From Diadophis punctatus similis (taxonomy: Eukaryota; Chordata; Lepidosauria; Squamata; Dipsadidae), in assembly GCA_023053685.1 (NCBI GenBank), contig JALIGW010000001.1:51414859-51478858 (forward strand): 64,000 nt of DNA, written 5' to 3'. How positions within the stretch are numbered: the first letter of the stretch is position 1; each line of letters begins with the position of its first letter. A program made the translations under genes and the position numbers. Below, one piece after another: positions 37,101-50,707 of the stretch. The notes beneath the pieces are model-generated. The model did not search any database. It was not told the DNA's origin and saw only the letters and a program-made list of their open reading frames with translations.

Positions 37101-39573
37101 TGCACAGTTTTCAATTCCATGACTCTAAAGCATCTTTTGTCTTTTCAGTTGTGACATCAGGATTCACTACTGAAACCATCCAAAGTTTGTTGGCATCTGT
37201 GCATTTTATCTTCTTTACTATTAAGCTGGTTTCTTTGCTTATCTTTAAAATCAATTGCATTATAACATTCGCAGTTGCTTTGTTTCATTTTAGAACTGTT
37301 GCACTTTTGTAGTATGATAAGAGACTGAGGATTCAAATTAATGAAAGGATCAGAGGAAAAGGCAACACGCACAATATAGAGAATATATCTGAAGTCACAA
37401 GCCTATTTGCTTTTGTATGCTTGGCATTCAGAGATCATGTTTAAATGTACTAAACGAGGTCCTCCCCGTCCTTTTTTGACTGTTTCAATTGCCTTTCCTT
37501 CTTCCAACAGCTGTGACAACTGTTAAAACAGTAAAATTAAGTCTGCACTAGAAGCCTTTAGCCAACGTTACATTTTAATCAGAGGTTAGATGAAATTTTG
37601 TGCCATGATGACAGCTTCATTTATAGTATTTAAAGTCACATACATATGCATACATCTGCACATATATCTGTTCCGTTCTCTTTTTAACTATTCTTTGAAA
37701 TAATTTGCATTTACTCTTTTACTGAAAAAAATAGGTGTAGATCTGCGTTATAATATTGTGATGTTGAAAGTTTAAAAACAATTTAAAAAAAGAAAAAAAG
37801 AAAAAGAAAAAAAACGCGAGAGTGGCAGATGACTTTAAGTTTTTCATTCTTCAACGTGGGCTACCTAGAATTCAAACCATACTGCCTTTTTATTATTCCA
37901 TTTTCTGTAAGCATTCTAAACCCCCACCCACCCACCCATGCACACACAATAAAGCTCCAATTCTAGAAATATTCGGCTTCTTTATTTCATTCTTGTAGCT
38001 TAATTCATAGTTTGGTTTGTACAATATACCACAAAGCCAAAGTACAATTACCAGCAATATTAATAGCAAGTAGGACTCTGTGGTTTATTAATTGAGATAC
38101 AGACAGAGAGAAACCACTGTGCTCCTGGGCACTAGATAGCTCTGCCTACCCACTGAACCACAGATCCATCCGGAAGACTTTTAAGGTGCGGGGGAGGGAA
38201 GCAGGGAGAAATGGAAGTAGACAGCTAATTGTGGCAAGGTGGGGAAATAATAAGACCTTTCCACCAGAGCTAAAAAGGCATATGCTCTGATTTCATTTAA
38301 ATGCATCTACTTTAAGAAGCTTATCAAAATTAATCATTCAAATTAGCTCTAAGAACAAAAATCAGGAAAGGTCTTTGAAAAAAAAGAGCATCTTCCTAAC
38401 TTTAGAATCTCTCTCTTCCTCTCCCACCTTCTCCACAGAAAAAAGCTAGCCATTGCAAGCTGGAACAGTGACAACTGCACTTAGCCACAAATTAAGACAT
38501 TTTAAATCACACTGTACATCAACAGACTGATCGACAAACTGCATTTCAATTACTATTCTAATATAATTTATCTACACTCTTCTGCAAGTGAATAAGGAAT
38601 CCTTTCTCTTCCTCGCCTTCCATGTATCCAAACATTATCGCACCCATTGGCATACTCCTTTTTGTGTATCTATATCACATGCATTTCAAGACTCTTTTTA
38701 CAACCCCCCCCCCCAAATTTAATTGTGACTCACCAATCTAACATGCAGACACTAATGGCAGCTAGTAACCATATATCTAAAATACACAGTCTCTTCTGAG
38801 TATTGTCATAGTATGCATTCAGTCTAAGGCTGAGCCCCTTGCCAGCTTCTGCCGCGTCGGGTTTTTTAAGGCCAAAATTAAGTTTGCAGGCTCTCAAAGT
38901 TGTGAATCGATACACTGGTTTGGAAACCTTCTTCCCCTACGGTTTATTAGTTCAGAGCTCTGAGAACATGCACACAATCAATAATATTAAATGTGCTATA
39001 TAGCCCAAATGTTTATTTTTATTTATACAAAATATTTTACTGGATAAGGTTGCATTAAAAAAAAAAGAATAATAGCTGTTTTTAAATTCCAGTCAAAAGC
39101 AAACAAAGCTCACATTGGCTGAGGAAGTGGCACAGACGCACGTGCACATATGCACAGACACACACACACAGACACCCCTACCTTTGCTACTTAATGGACC
39201 TATTTGTCAGTAAATGACTGGAGCCTTACATTAAACCTTAATTACAGAGCACTATCCTTAAAGTGGGATTAAACTCTTGAGCTGGTCCCCCACTCCCCAC
39301 CGGGCTTGGCAAGAAACCTCAGAAAGAGGAAAGATCAAAAGATTATCTAAATCTTGTTTTAGACCATAGCTTTCTTCCACTCGTTTCAGGAGGAGCCGGC
39401 AGGAGAAGGGAAGGAAATGTCTCTTTCTGAGAGATCGGCTGAAACAATTCACTCTGTCTTTGGGCCAAGCCAAAGTGCCTATTCTTAGTACCTGAATAAG
39501 AAATGACTGCCACTCGCACAGCTGTTTTACTGACAGCCACGCCGCTCCCCACTCAAAAGGTAACATTGTCGAA
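34127..39573. other. Unique intron leading to the ESRRG exon
   Basis: 5.4 kb with no recognisable transposon, unlike the flanks. Homopolymers: G11 at 34865-34875 and C11 at 38704-38714. 35170-35480 and 38740-38960 have mixed, repeat-free sequence, a candidate for intronic regulatory elements near the promoter. Not tested for conservation. Confidence 0.35.
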
Positions 39574-39585
39574 GGGGGGGGGGGG
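39574..39585. repeat. G12 homopolymer
   Basis: Run of 12 Gs, about 260 bases inside the intron from the ESRRG donor. Confidence 0.9.
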
Positions 39586-39806
39586 ACCACAATTCCTCCA
39601 CTTACTGAATTAACAGATAAAGCACAGCACAAAAGAGACAAGACGAACACATACAGCTCTACTCATGCACGCAAGACGCTAGGAGGCATTACCTGAAAGC
39701 GGCTTTTCACGTTGGATATATATTTGTTATTATTACTTCCCTCCCCACCATTAGGAAGAAGGAAAAAGTGCGGGGTGGGGGAAAGGATAAGAAAGGAAAG
39801 CGGAAA

Positions 39807-39820
39807 GGGGGGGGGGGGGG
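39807..39820. repeat. G14 homopolymer beside the ESRRG donor
   Basis: Reads as 14 Cs on the transcript, about 25 bases downstream of the 5' splice site. Confidence 0.9.
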
Positions 39821-39845
39821 TATAAGAAGAATGGTAGGTACCTAC

Positions 39846-39901
39846 TCTTCTTCGTAGTGCAAGGAAAAAGATTCAGGAAGGCAAAGTTCTACCGAATCCA
39901 T
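39846..39901 (-). CDS. ESRRG: ESRRG first coding exon (long isoform N-terminus)
   Basis: On the minus strand the ATG at 39901-39899 opens a frame reading MDSVELCLPESFSLHYEEE, which matches from memory the N-terminus of vertebrate estrogen-related receptor gamma, long isoform (about 458 aa). ESRRG is a constitutively active orphan nuclear receptor that binds ERR response elements in the nucleus and drives oxidative-metabolism genes. Only this leader peptide before the A/B domain is here; the DNA-binding and ligand-binding domains lie in later exons, outside the window. The frame meets a TAG at 39844-39842, so the exon must end inside the last codon: a donor GTAGGT begins at 39845, leaving 56 coding bases and a GA|G split codon. 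The ATG has G at +4 but C at -3. A GC-rich promoter lies just upstream. The identity rests on recalled protein sequence, not on a search. Confidence 0.9.
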
Positions 39902-39918
39902 GTGCGCTCGGCAACCAT
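39889..39918 (-). promoter_or_regulatory. Upstream ORF overlapping the ESRRG start codon
   Basis: A nine-codon ORF (MVAERTWIR, then TAG at 39891-39889) starts 17 bases upstream of the ESRRG ATG and runs across it in another frame. Its ATG has A at -3 and G at +4, a strong context, whereas the receptor ATG has C at -3. If transcripts start near 40050 this is the first AUG, so the main start would need leaky scanning. The overlap is seen directly; the regulatory effect is inferred. Confidence 0.6.
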
Positions 39919-40050
39919 TATTTGTGCACCCCAGCTATAAATCAAAGTTTCCTTGACACAGGCACAGTGCAATTAACACAAATGTTCTCCTGGTGACAAG
40001 CCTATGGGCACAGCCAGTTGGGACCAAAAGCTCACACGCTCCTAATCAAG
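39902..40050 (-). other. ESRRG: Predicted ESRRG 5' leader
   Basis: This is the stretch between the start codon and a transcription start placed about 30 bases downstream of the minus-strand TATA-like element, so the right border is approximate. Reading the minus strand, the first ATG met is not the ESRRG start but the one at 39918-39916. No splice acceptor is needed to connect promoter and exon, so leader and first coding exon are probably one exon of roughly 200 bases. Confidence 0.55.
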
Positions 40051-40064
40051 GACTTAAAGCCCCG

Positions 40065-40151
40065 ATTGGAGCTTATAAATATGAAGTAGGGCTTTACATA
40101 TGCATTCCCTCTGGCCCAGACAGAAACGCGATTGGTAGGGCGCCGGCCAAT
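40065..40151 (-). promoter_or_regulatory. ESRRG: ESRRG core promoter: CCAAT boxes and TATA-like element
   Basis: On the minus strand a CCAAT box lies at 40135-40131, followed about 50 bases downstream by a TATTTATA element at 40081-40074 and another CCAAT at 40069-40065. An oppositely oriented CCAAT sits at 40147-40151. Order and spacing (CCAAT, then TATA, then start about 30 bases on) fit minus-strand transcription towards the ESRRG exon at 39901. For plus-strand transcription the CCAAT boxes would be misplaced downstream of the TATA. Confidence 0.6.
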
Positions 40152-40263
40152 CAGCGCCGGCCAAGAGCAGAGGCTGCCCAGATTGAGCGCCGCTCGGCAG
40201 GTACAGACGGGTGGAGTGGACTGGAAGGGGACGGAGCAGGCGAAGCGGGGGGGGGGGGTGGGG

Positions 40264-40265
<2 letters not shown>

Positions 40266-40299
<34 letters not shown>
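40266..40299. repeat. (GA)n microsatellite in the promoter
   Basis: About 17 GA units, read as (CT)n on the ESRRG strand, about 185 bases upstream of the TATA-like element. A GAGA/CT tract at this place could influence promoter structure. Preceded by a run of 12 Gs at 40247-40258. Confidence 0.9.
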
Positions 40300-40303
<4 letters not shown>

Positions 40304-40403
40304 GAAAGCGACAACTGAGAACGCGCCGCAGACCTAAAAGACTTAGCGCCTTAAAAAAAGTGGTTTGCGAAGCAGCCCCGGCGCGCTTTCAACTCTTAAC
40401 GGA

Positions 40404-40416
40404 GGGGGGGGGGGGG
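40404..40416. repeat. G13 homopolymer in the CpG-rich zone
   Basis: Run of 13 Gs upstream of the ESRRG promoter on its strand. Related runs: G12 at 40247-40258, C9 at 40550-40558, C9 at 40850-40858. Confidence 0.9.
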
Positions 40417-40640
40417 TAGCTTTAACTCTTTAATCGTCCGGGGCTTCTGATTTCTTAAACTACGGTTGGGCAGAAAGGTGTGCAGCCTCGGGGTTTTTTT
40501 AAAGAAGATATCGCCATAAGGTATAATTTTGTACTGCTCTTCTCTTCCTCCCCCCCCCTGTTGTATCTCCTGCATGTGTGCGTGGGGTATGTGTTGTGCG
40601 GGGCGAACTCGGGACGATCTGTTTTAACGACTCTGTGTTC

Positions 40641-43808
<3,168 letters not shown>

Positions 43809-43850
<42 letters not shown>
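43809..43850. repeat. (AC)n microsatellite
   Basis: About 20 AC units. Confidence 0.95.
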
Positions 43851-43851
<1 letters not shown>

Positions 43852-45041
43852 TTACAAAGGAAGTGACAAGCTTACTCTTTGAATTTCTTTTCATGCTAGC
43901 CTACTCTTCAGTAAATGGTAGTAGATTACTACTTTAGAACCATCTGCTGCTTTCATTTATATTTAGCAGAAGTAATGACCACCCTGCCTGAATTTTAGAC
44001 AAGCCACAACACTCAAAACTGCTTTTCGGTATAAGCGATACATAAGCATACATATGCATACATATGCATGTAATTCCCCATACAGCCTTTTTATCCTTTT
44101 AGATCAAAAACACAAAGTTTCTCCAAAATAACATCACAATAATGTTATCCTATCAGTACAGTACACTGAATGAACCACAAGTATCCTGCATCAGTGATTC
44201 TTCAGGTCTAGCAACCTCTGTTTAAACTGTACAGTGCAGAATCTATATATGGTTCACCTTAAAATCTTTGCTATCGTCTTTTGTAGAAAGTTTAAGTGGG
44301 AAAAGCTTTTAAGTATAATACAAAACCCATACCCTCTCCCTCTTTATGAAACTCTTCTGGCACATGTTTTCCTTGGAGAGCCACATGGTGTTACTGTCTA
44401 AATAAGCCAAGGCAAAGATGATTGAGGGAATTCAATCACTCTTTAATTAATACGGGATTATTTCACTTTCATTTTGTGGAGCTAATAATACGAGGTGGAA
44501 TGTCAGTAAAAATTAAATCGTAAACTAGTGGAGGGCCAAGGGAGCAGCTCACTTTAGTTATGGATTTTTTCCACTAGATATTGTGAAAAATCTTACACCT
44601 ATTTACATTGGTAATGCTGTTCCATGGAATAGTAAAAGATTTCAAGAATCTGAATGGCACAGGCATATATTACAGAACAAGAGAACATTTTCAGATTATC
44701 TATTAATAAGTGAATTGAGGCAAGTAGTTTCCTGAATGTTAAAGGACCACATGTTAAATCGAGAAGTACACTCAAGGTCAGCACTGCATTTTGGACTATC
44801 TCAGTCTCTGTGATGTTATGGTAATCATATTTAAAATATTCGTGGAGAAAGAACAAATTAGCCTTTTCACTAGAAAGATTATTATGATAAACAACAATTC
44901 TGTGGCAACAAATTCATATTGCTTTCTTTCCCACAGTAAATTACAACTCCTTATTGGGCTTGCGATGCTTCTAAATAGAGTGACTATATTCCTTCATTTG
45001 CCTTGCTTTCTTTAGAGGAAACATATTCAAAGGGAAAGCAG
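43851..45041. other. Upstream unique sequence, nothing recognised
   Basis: AT-rich. No supported features. Confidence 0.5.
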
Positions 45042-45131
<90 letters not shown>

Positions 45132-45184
45132 CAGATAGACAGACAGACTGACTGACTGACTGACTGACTGACTGACTGACTGAC
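45042..45184. repeat. (GATA)n-(GACA)n-(GACT)n array
   Basis: About 22 GATA units, a few GACA/GATA units at 45130-45147, then about nine GACT units. GATA/GACA arrays are the signature of Bkm satellite DNA first described in a snake; here it is a single 143-base locus. Confidence 0.95.
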
Positions 45185-48105
45185 TTAGATGAAAACATAC
45201 AAGTTCATACAGAAATCAGAAAAAGTTACCTCACATAAGCTGCTAATTTGAAATAAGATGAGAACTGTAAACCTGACCAATTGTGGGGCAAGATCAGAGG
45301 GCTGTCGTTCCCTTTTCCCTCCAGAGCTTCCTACCTAACTGGAAGCTCAAGGCACTAAAAATAGAAAGAAGATGGAGTGCAAATATTTCCCCAGTGAAAA
45401 CACCAATAATCTTTACTGTGAGTTGACACGAATTGCTTGTTACACTGCCCTAGGATATCATGGCCTGAAGCGACAATGTATGCACTCATACACAAAGACA
45501 TACATACAAACTTGTGCAACATCCCTCCAAAGCCATAAAAATATGTTTGTATATGCACATTTGCAGCATCCAAATAGAATCAGACTTTTAGCTAATACCT
45601 ACTCAACAAAATCCATGACTTGGAGCCTGCCAGGTATATTTCCCCCCTCCTTCGGAATGCCTTTTACTCATCTTTCTCTCTCTGTTCACTTTTCTCTGGT
45701 GTTTTTATTATTAATGTTATTATTATGGTTCAAGCATAAGCTGATTCATTGGAGAGTCCATGTAATTTAACCCCTGAAGCACTAAATTTCTTCACATGTA
45801 TTAAAGACACAGTTTGTTGTTACTTCTAGCAATATCCCAAGAAAACTAGTGATGGTGGTGTCATATCGCCATATAATGACTTAATTTATTGTGACACCCA
45901 GGGAATGGGCACTTAAAAAGATTTACAAACAAGTAATTAAACTACATACAAATGTACATTCCCATTTCCTAATAAACTTATCACCAGGATCAGGCTGGAA
46001 CCATTTTCACTTACCTTCTAGGTCTAGTTCTATACAATAATCCCCAGATCATGCAATTATCTTGTTTTATTAGTTGAATTCCCAAGATAAAGTAAAACTC
46101 AAATGATAAGATTTTTATAACTTATTACTTTGTACTTTTCATGTTTCTTGACTAACACACATATCAGGTTGAATTGCTGGACAGTGCAACCTTCTTAATA
46201 TGATCATCCATGCATCAAGGACAGAATTCTTCCTTCAATAGCCTTTTCAGATTATCTAACGTCAGAATCTAGCAACAAAATAGTTTTTTATAGTGGGGAG
46301 ATATGTTTGGATTTTATGATTGATCTGTAATGTTGAGAAAAAGCTCACGCACTAAACATTATATACAATAGATAAAATATAATTGATCCATGTTTTCAAA
46401 ATAGTTATTTGCACTCAACAGTGTGTAATTGGTTCTAGGATTCTGGGATCAGGCTTCTTTTTTTACTTCTCATAAACTGAAATTAGACAGCTTTCTCTGT
46501 TGTAAGAGGAAAGTTTCTCTACTCAGTCAGACCAAGTGATAGAACAGTTTACCATCTTCTCTTCCAGATCAGCTCTCACTTTAAGGCAGAAGAATAGAAG
46601 ACTTTCTTAGTTCAAGGGTCCAATTTCCAATTAGAAATAGTCCCAAATGCTGCATTCCAATGTTGTCAGAATAAAATACAAAGTGTACATCTCAAGGAGG
46701 ATGGCTATGGCAGAGAGAGTTATAGACACCTCCACAATTTTATCAAGAATATATCTACAGGGGCTCCCCAAAAAGCAACTGAAAACTCAAGGGAAGATCA
46801 ATTTTAAAACGCAACTAAGTTTTCTTGAAAGAAAGAATAGGCATGATATAAAAAGCATAGTCCTGTGCATGTTTATTCAGAAGTACATTTGAGAAGCAAT
46901 TTAAAATCCAGCCTAATCCATATTTACCCAGAAATAAGATCAAGTATCATATGAAAATCCCAGGCTTGTAACAGTGAAAAGTAATATCCCATCATAGTGT
47001 CCTTATTTGGAAATAACAGTGAAAAGGAATTCAAAATCCCCAAATAATTACGGAAGAAGGAGCACTTAATATTGATTGCTGTACCAAATACCAAGAAGCC
47101 ACTGCCACTTAGGAGGTGCAGAGCACTTCAGCAGATGCAAATTGATCTGGCAATCTCCACTTTAAAGATCTAAGGGTTCTTTAACATTCAAAGACAACAA
47201 AGCCACTCCAGAGAAATAGATCCACTCCGGAGATTAACAAAGATTCAGCAACTTTTTGGTCTCTGAAGTACATGAAGCAGCAGAGAAGTACAATACTTCA
47301 TGAAATATATGCAGCACTGATCTGCTTGTAAGGTATCCAGAATTAACAAGTTACATTGTGGGAACTGTGTAAACAGGAAAATAGATGTAGCAAACATTTT
47401 TTAAAAAACATATATTATTCCCAAGAGGCACCAGGATGACAGGATAAGAGTGGGGTTACAGAAAGGGAGTATGTTATATTGATAATTCTCCCTTGTCTTG
47501 ATTGGGTCCAGAGAGATCTTTGACCTGAGTACCCCATACTTTACAAAGTCTTCCAGGTGCTATCAGTTCTTTTTTATTGGCTTCTCTATATTGTGTTGCC
47601 CATGTACCAAAAACAGAACTAGAATAACGTGGATTTTAAGCAAAAGACATTCTTTAGACTTTGAAACAAACCAGAATTATCTCCTTGCAGAAATTAATTA
47701 ATATTAATGTCATAAAATGTGTTTTCACACAGGATTTTTAACACATCAAGCAAAAATTATCTAGATAACACTGGTTTTTCCTATTTTAGTTTGTAACTAA
47801 TGCAATAAACATGTTTATATTTTAAAAATCACATTAGCAAAAATGATTAAATGAAATAATATAATATAATTTGATCTTTTGTGGCTAGATATTTCCATTA
47901 TTATTTATTTCCATCGATCAGCTTGTTAGTCCTATTATTTAATGGCAATTAAGAGAATTAGCTCCATGTGTCAAACATGTCATATGCCTACTACTTTGGG
48001 AAATAAACTATCAGTGCTTCTGTCATTATGAATTCCCAGGTTCTTTCTAATCTATCAATATCTATATATATATCATCTCTATTATCTATCTCTATCATCT
48101 ACAGT
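45185..48105. other. Upstream unique sequence, nothing recognised
   Basis: No transposon or exon that I can support. A donor-like AAG|GTAAGTG on the minus strand at 46013 has no open frame before it. Confidence 0.45.
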
Positions 48106-48131
48106 GTCTGTCTGTCTGTCTCTCTATCTTT

Positions 48132-48180
<49 letters not shown>

Positions 48181-48222
48181 ACTCACTCACTCACTCACTC
48201 ACTCACTCACTCACTCACTCAC

Positions 48223-48284
<62 letters not shown>
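48106..48284. repeat. Compound microsatellite (TGTC)n-(TC)n-(ACTC)n-(TATC)n
   Basis: Four motifs in succession: TGTC at 48106-48120, TC at 48136-48176, ACTC at 48177-48224, TATC at 48225-48284. On the minus strand it begins with GATA, the mirror of the array at 45042-45184. Confidence 0.95.
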
Positions 48285-50333
48285 ATGTTTTCAGATGTTT
48301 ATGAAACCAATATGACTTTCATAATCAAAAACAAAAGTGGTAAAAAATAAGTAGCATTGTCAAAAATAAATTATCAAAAAATTATCAGCTTTTCAGAGGT
48401 AAAAACATTAATGACCTTAGAATGTTCCTGTTTTTAATCAGAGGATACTACAATTAATGGAAAAAATACCTGTTTCCAACCCAGGAATGACCACAAAGAG
48501 GGATCAGAAATGCCAGTATGGAGTCTGGGACCATGTGATGAAAGCCCTGTTCCTTTTTATAAGTTGTGGCACATGTTAAAAAAGAGATGGCACTTCAATT
48601 CTACAGTTGCTGGAACCAATGTGACTTTTTTGACTCTTTTCGCTCACAGATGTCTCTGATGAAACTTGAATTATGAATGTTAAGACAAAATGTTATCTTA
48701 TGCAGTTGACCTCTTTCAAATATATAGGTTTTTAAAAAAATATTTCAAATTCTAGCCAGGGCCAACCCAACCTCAAAATCCAATAGCTTCCTTTGTATGG
48801 AAAACAATATGGAAAATTGATAAATGTCCTTCCTTTAAGGATAAAATCAAAGCTATTGCCTACAAAACATTTCAGACTGTTGGTAGGACTCTTTAGTGTA
48901 GCTACATATTAGAGAAACTGTAGTCATGTATGAATATACTACTGTATTTCTTCCCTTCAGTGTTCTGCTTGTTGCCATGCTCCTTCAACTTAATATCATC
49001 AATCAAAAGAGACCTCTCTTAAGCTATGTCATCAGCAACTCTCAATTGCCCCAGCCCACAATATCCTTCTTGTATAAAATTAGAGGTTGATTTTAAAATG
49101 CAAACCATTAGCCTTTTGACATAGTGTCAACAGAAACTATCTGCCTTTTTTTCTACACATACCAAAAATCACATAGTATGAATACAACACAGAAAACATG
49201 AATAAAATTTGGTGGGTTTTCCAGAAGAAATTGAATTTAAAACAAACTATGCAATCCTTAGAATGTGCTTTGTACGTTATATATCTCTAAAGGTTTGCTG
49301 GACAACTACCTTGATATAATTTCAGCAAAAAATAAACAACACAGTTTATTTTTCAAGGATTTTTAACTTCAGGTTTTTTTTTCAGTTTAAGGGTTATTTT
49401 TAATTCTATTGATTTTTTTAACTGTAAAATTGAAATGTTTTATTTAAATGTAATTTGTAAAACTGTGCCATACATAACTATTGCAAAAATGACTGGCAAA
49501 ATCCATGCTATGCTTTAAAATATTATTTCACAGTATCCGTTACCATGTTCTGAGAAATTAGTTCAAATGTCAGGATTATCTTGCTTGACTAATATGAAGA
49601 TAATATAGATATAGCTCAGCAGAGAGCATTAAACAGTTTGTGAGCATTTTTTTTCATTTACCACCTTATTCTTTTTCCCTTTCAGTGCTGTCATCTGATG
49701 AGGCATCCTTGTCTTAAAAAAAAATATTGACAATTTCTACATAAACTATTTATGGAGATATGGTAATAAATGTAACTGTAAAACAATGCACACAACTTAT
49801 GACCTTCTGGGTCTGTTTTGTTTTGTTTTGAGAACAGTTCCAAGCAGTGGCCTGATCACAGTGGCCGCCTGATCACAGTGGCCCGTGCTGGGGTATCACG
49901 AGTCCTACAACATTTATTAACAGAACAGCTTCCCTATTCCTGTTCTAGTTGGTTGGAATTACCATAAATTCTTAAAACCTTTTATTTTCCATATTCATCC
50001 AGTGAAGCAGCAGAGATCCAAGATGAAAGGATTGTCATTGCCATTTTTTTTTTGGCTTACATGATACCATTTCTTTATTTTCCCTGTAGACATATTTGCA
50101 GATCAGGCTTACAGCTATACTTAGGTCGGGCTTCTGACCTCAGTTAAGCTACTGTGTCTCTGCTGAAGTACTGCCCTTTAGATCACTGACTTGCTATTAT
50201 TCTGTGGTTAATAGACCCGATCGGGGTACACATTAGAAAGAATCTGGCTATAGTCCTTTCCCTAGTTTTAAATGCAGAGGTAACTTACACAAAAGGTCTG
50301 CTGAATAATGAGGAACAAACAGGGAAAGGGTCA
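48285..50333. other. Upstream unique sequence
   Basis: Only a two-copy 17-base tandem duplication (CCTGATCACAGTGGCCG) at 49850-49885 stands out. Confidence 0.5.
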
Positions 50334-50707
50334 AGAAGAAGGAAGGGAAGGGAAGGGAAGGAAGGAAGGAAGGAAGGAAGGAAGGAAGGAAGGAAGGAAG
50401 GAAGGAAGGAAGGAAGGAAGGAAGTGGAAGGGAAGGGAAGGAAGGAAGGAAGGAAGGGGAAGGGAAGGAAGGAAGGAGGGGAGGGAGGGAGGGGAGGGAG
50501 GGAAGGGAGGGAGGAAGGAAGGAAGGGGAAGGGGAGGGAATGAAGGAGGGGAGGGAGGGAGGGAGGGAGGGGAAGAGAAGGGGAGGGAGGGAAGGGAGGG
50601 AGGGAAGGAAGGAAGGAAAGGGGAAGGAAGGAAGGAAGGAAGGAAGGAAGGAAGGAAGGAAGGAAGGAAGGAAGGAAGGAAGGAAGGAAGGAAGGAAGGA
50701 AGAAAAA
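50334..50707. repeat. 370-bp polypurine tract, (GGAA)n with GGGA variants
   Basis: The plus strand is almost purely A and G across about 370 bases: clean GGAA arrays at both ends (50360-50422 and 50627-50701) and mixed GGGA/GGGAA in the middle. A single T interrupts at 50425, with another near 50540. Long Pro-Ser-Phe-Leu and Gly-Arg-Lys-Glu frames over it are artefacts. Confidence 0.95.

Larger units (their letters stand above)
40090..40640. promoter_or_regulatory. CpG-rich promoter zone (CpG-island-like)
   Basis: Base composition changes sharply from the AT-rich surroundings. CpG dinucleotides are frequent (for example GCGCCGG repeated around 40141-40160, plus 40187-40196, 40320-40332 and 40378-40384), together with GC-box-like GGGGCGG-type stretches, a (GA)n tract and long G runs. 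This is typical of a vertebrate promoter island and lies immediately upstream of the ESRRG exon on its strand. Borders are by eye. Confidence 0.65.

Noticed and set aside
37443..37513. Exon-like frame on the minus strand (LLEEGKAIETVKKGRGGPRL) after an acceptor-like CAG
   Set aside because: The frame ends at a TAG within about 40 codons, no usable donor follows, no polyadenylation signal is clear, and the peptide matches nothing I know. Probably chance.
39258..39650. 130-codon minus-strand frame inside the ESRRG intron
   Set aside because: Runs through the G12 homopolymer as a proline run, has no domain, and lies downstream of the ESRRG donor.
39690..39695. Donor-like TTTCAG|GTAATG on the minus strand
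   Set aside because: Using it would place the in-frame TAG at 39844 inside the exon, ending the ESRRG leader peptide. The GTAGGT at 39845 fits the protein.
46012..46019. Strong minus-strand donor AAG|GTAAGTG
   Set aside because: All three frames of the preceding 80 bases have stops and no acceptor is clear. A non-coding upstream ESRRG exon is possible but unsupported.
45042..48284. CRISPR-like regularity
   Set aside because: Short tandem repeats without spacers in a vertebrate sequence; no repeat-spacer structure.
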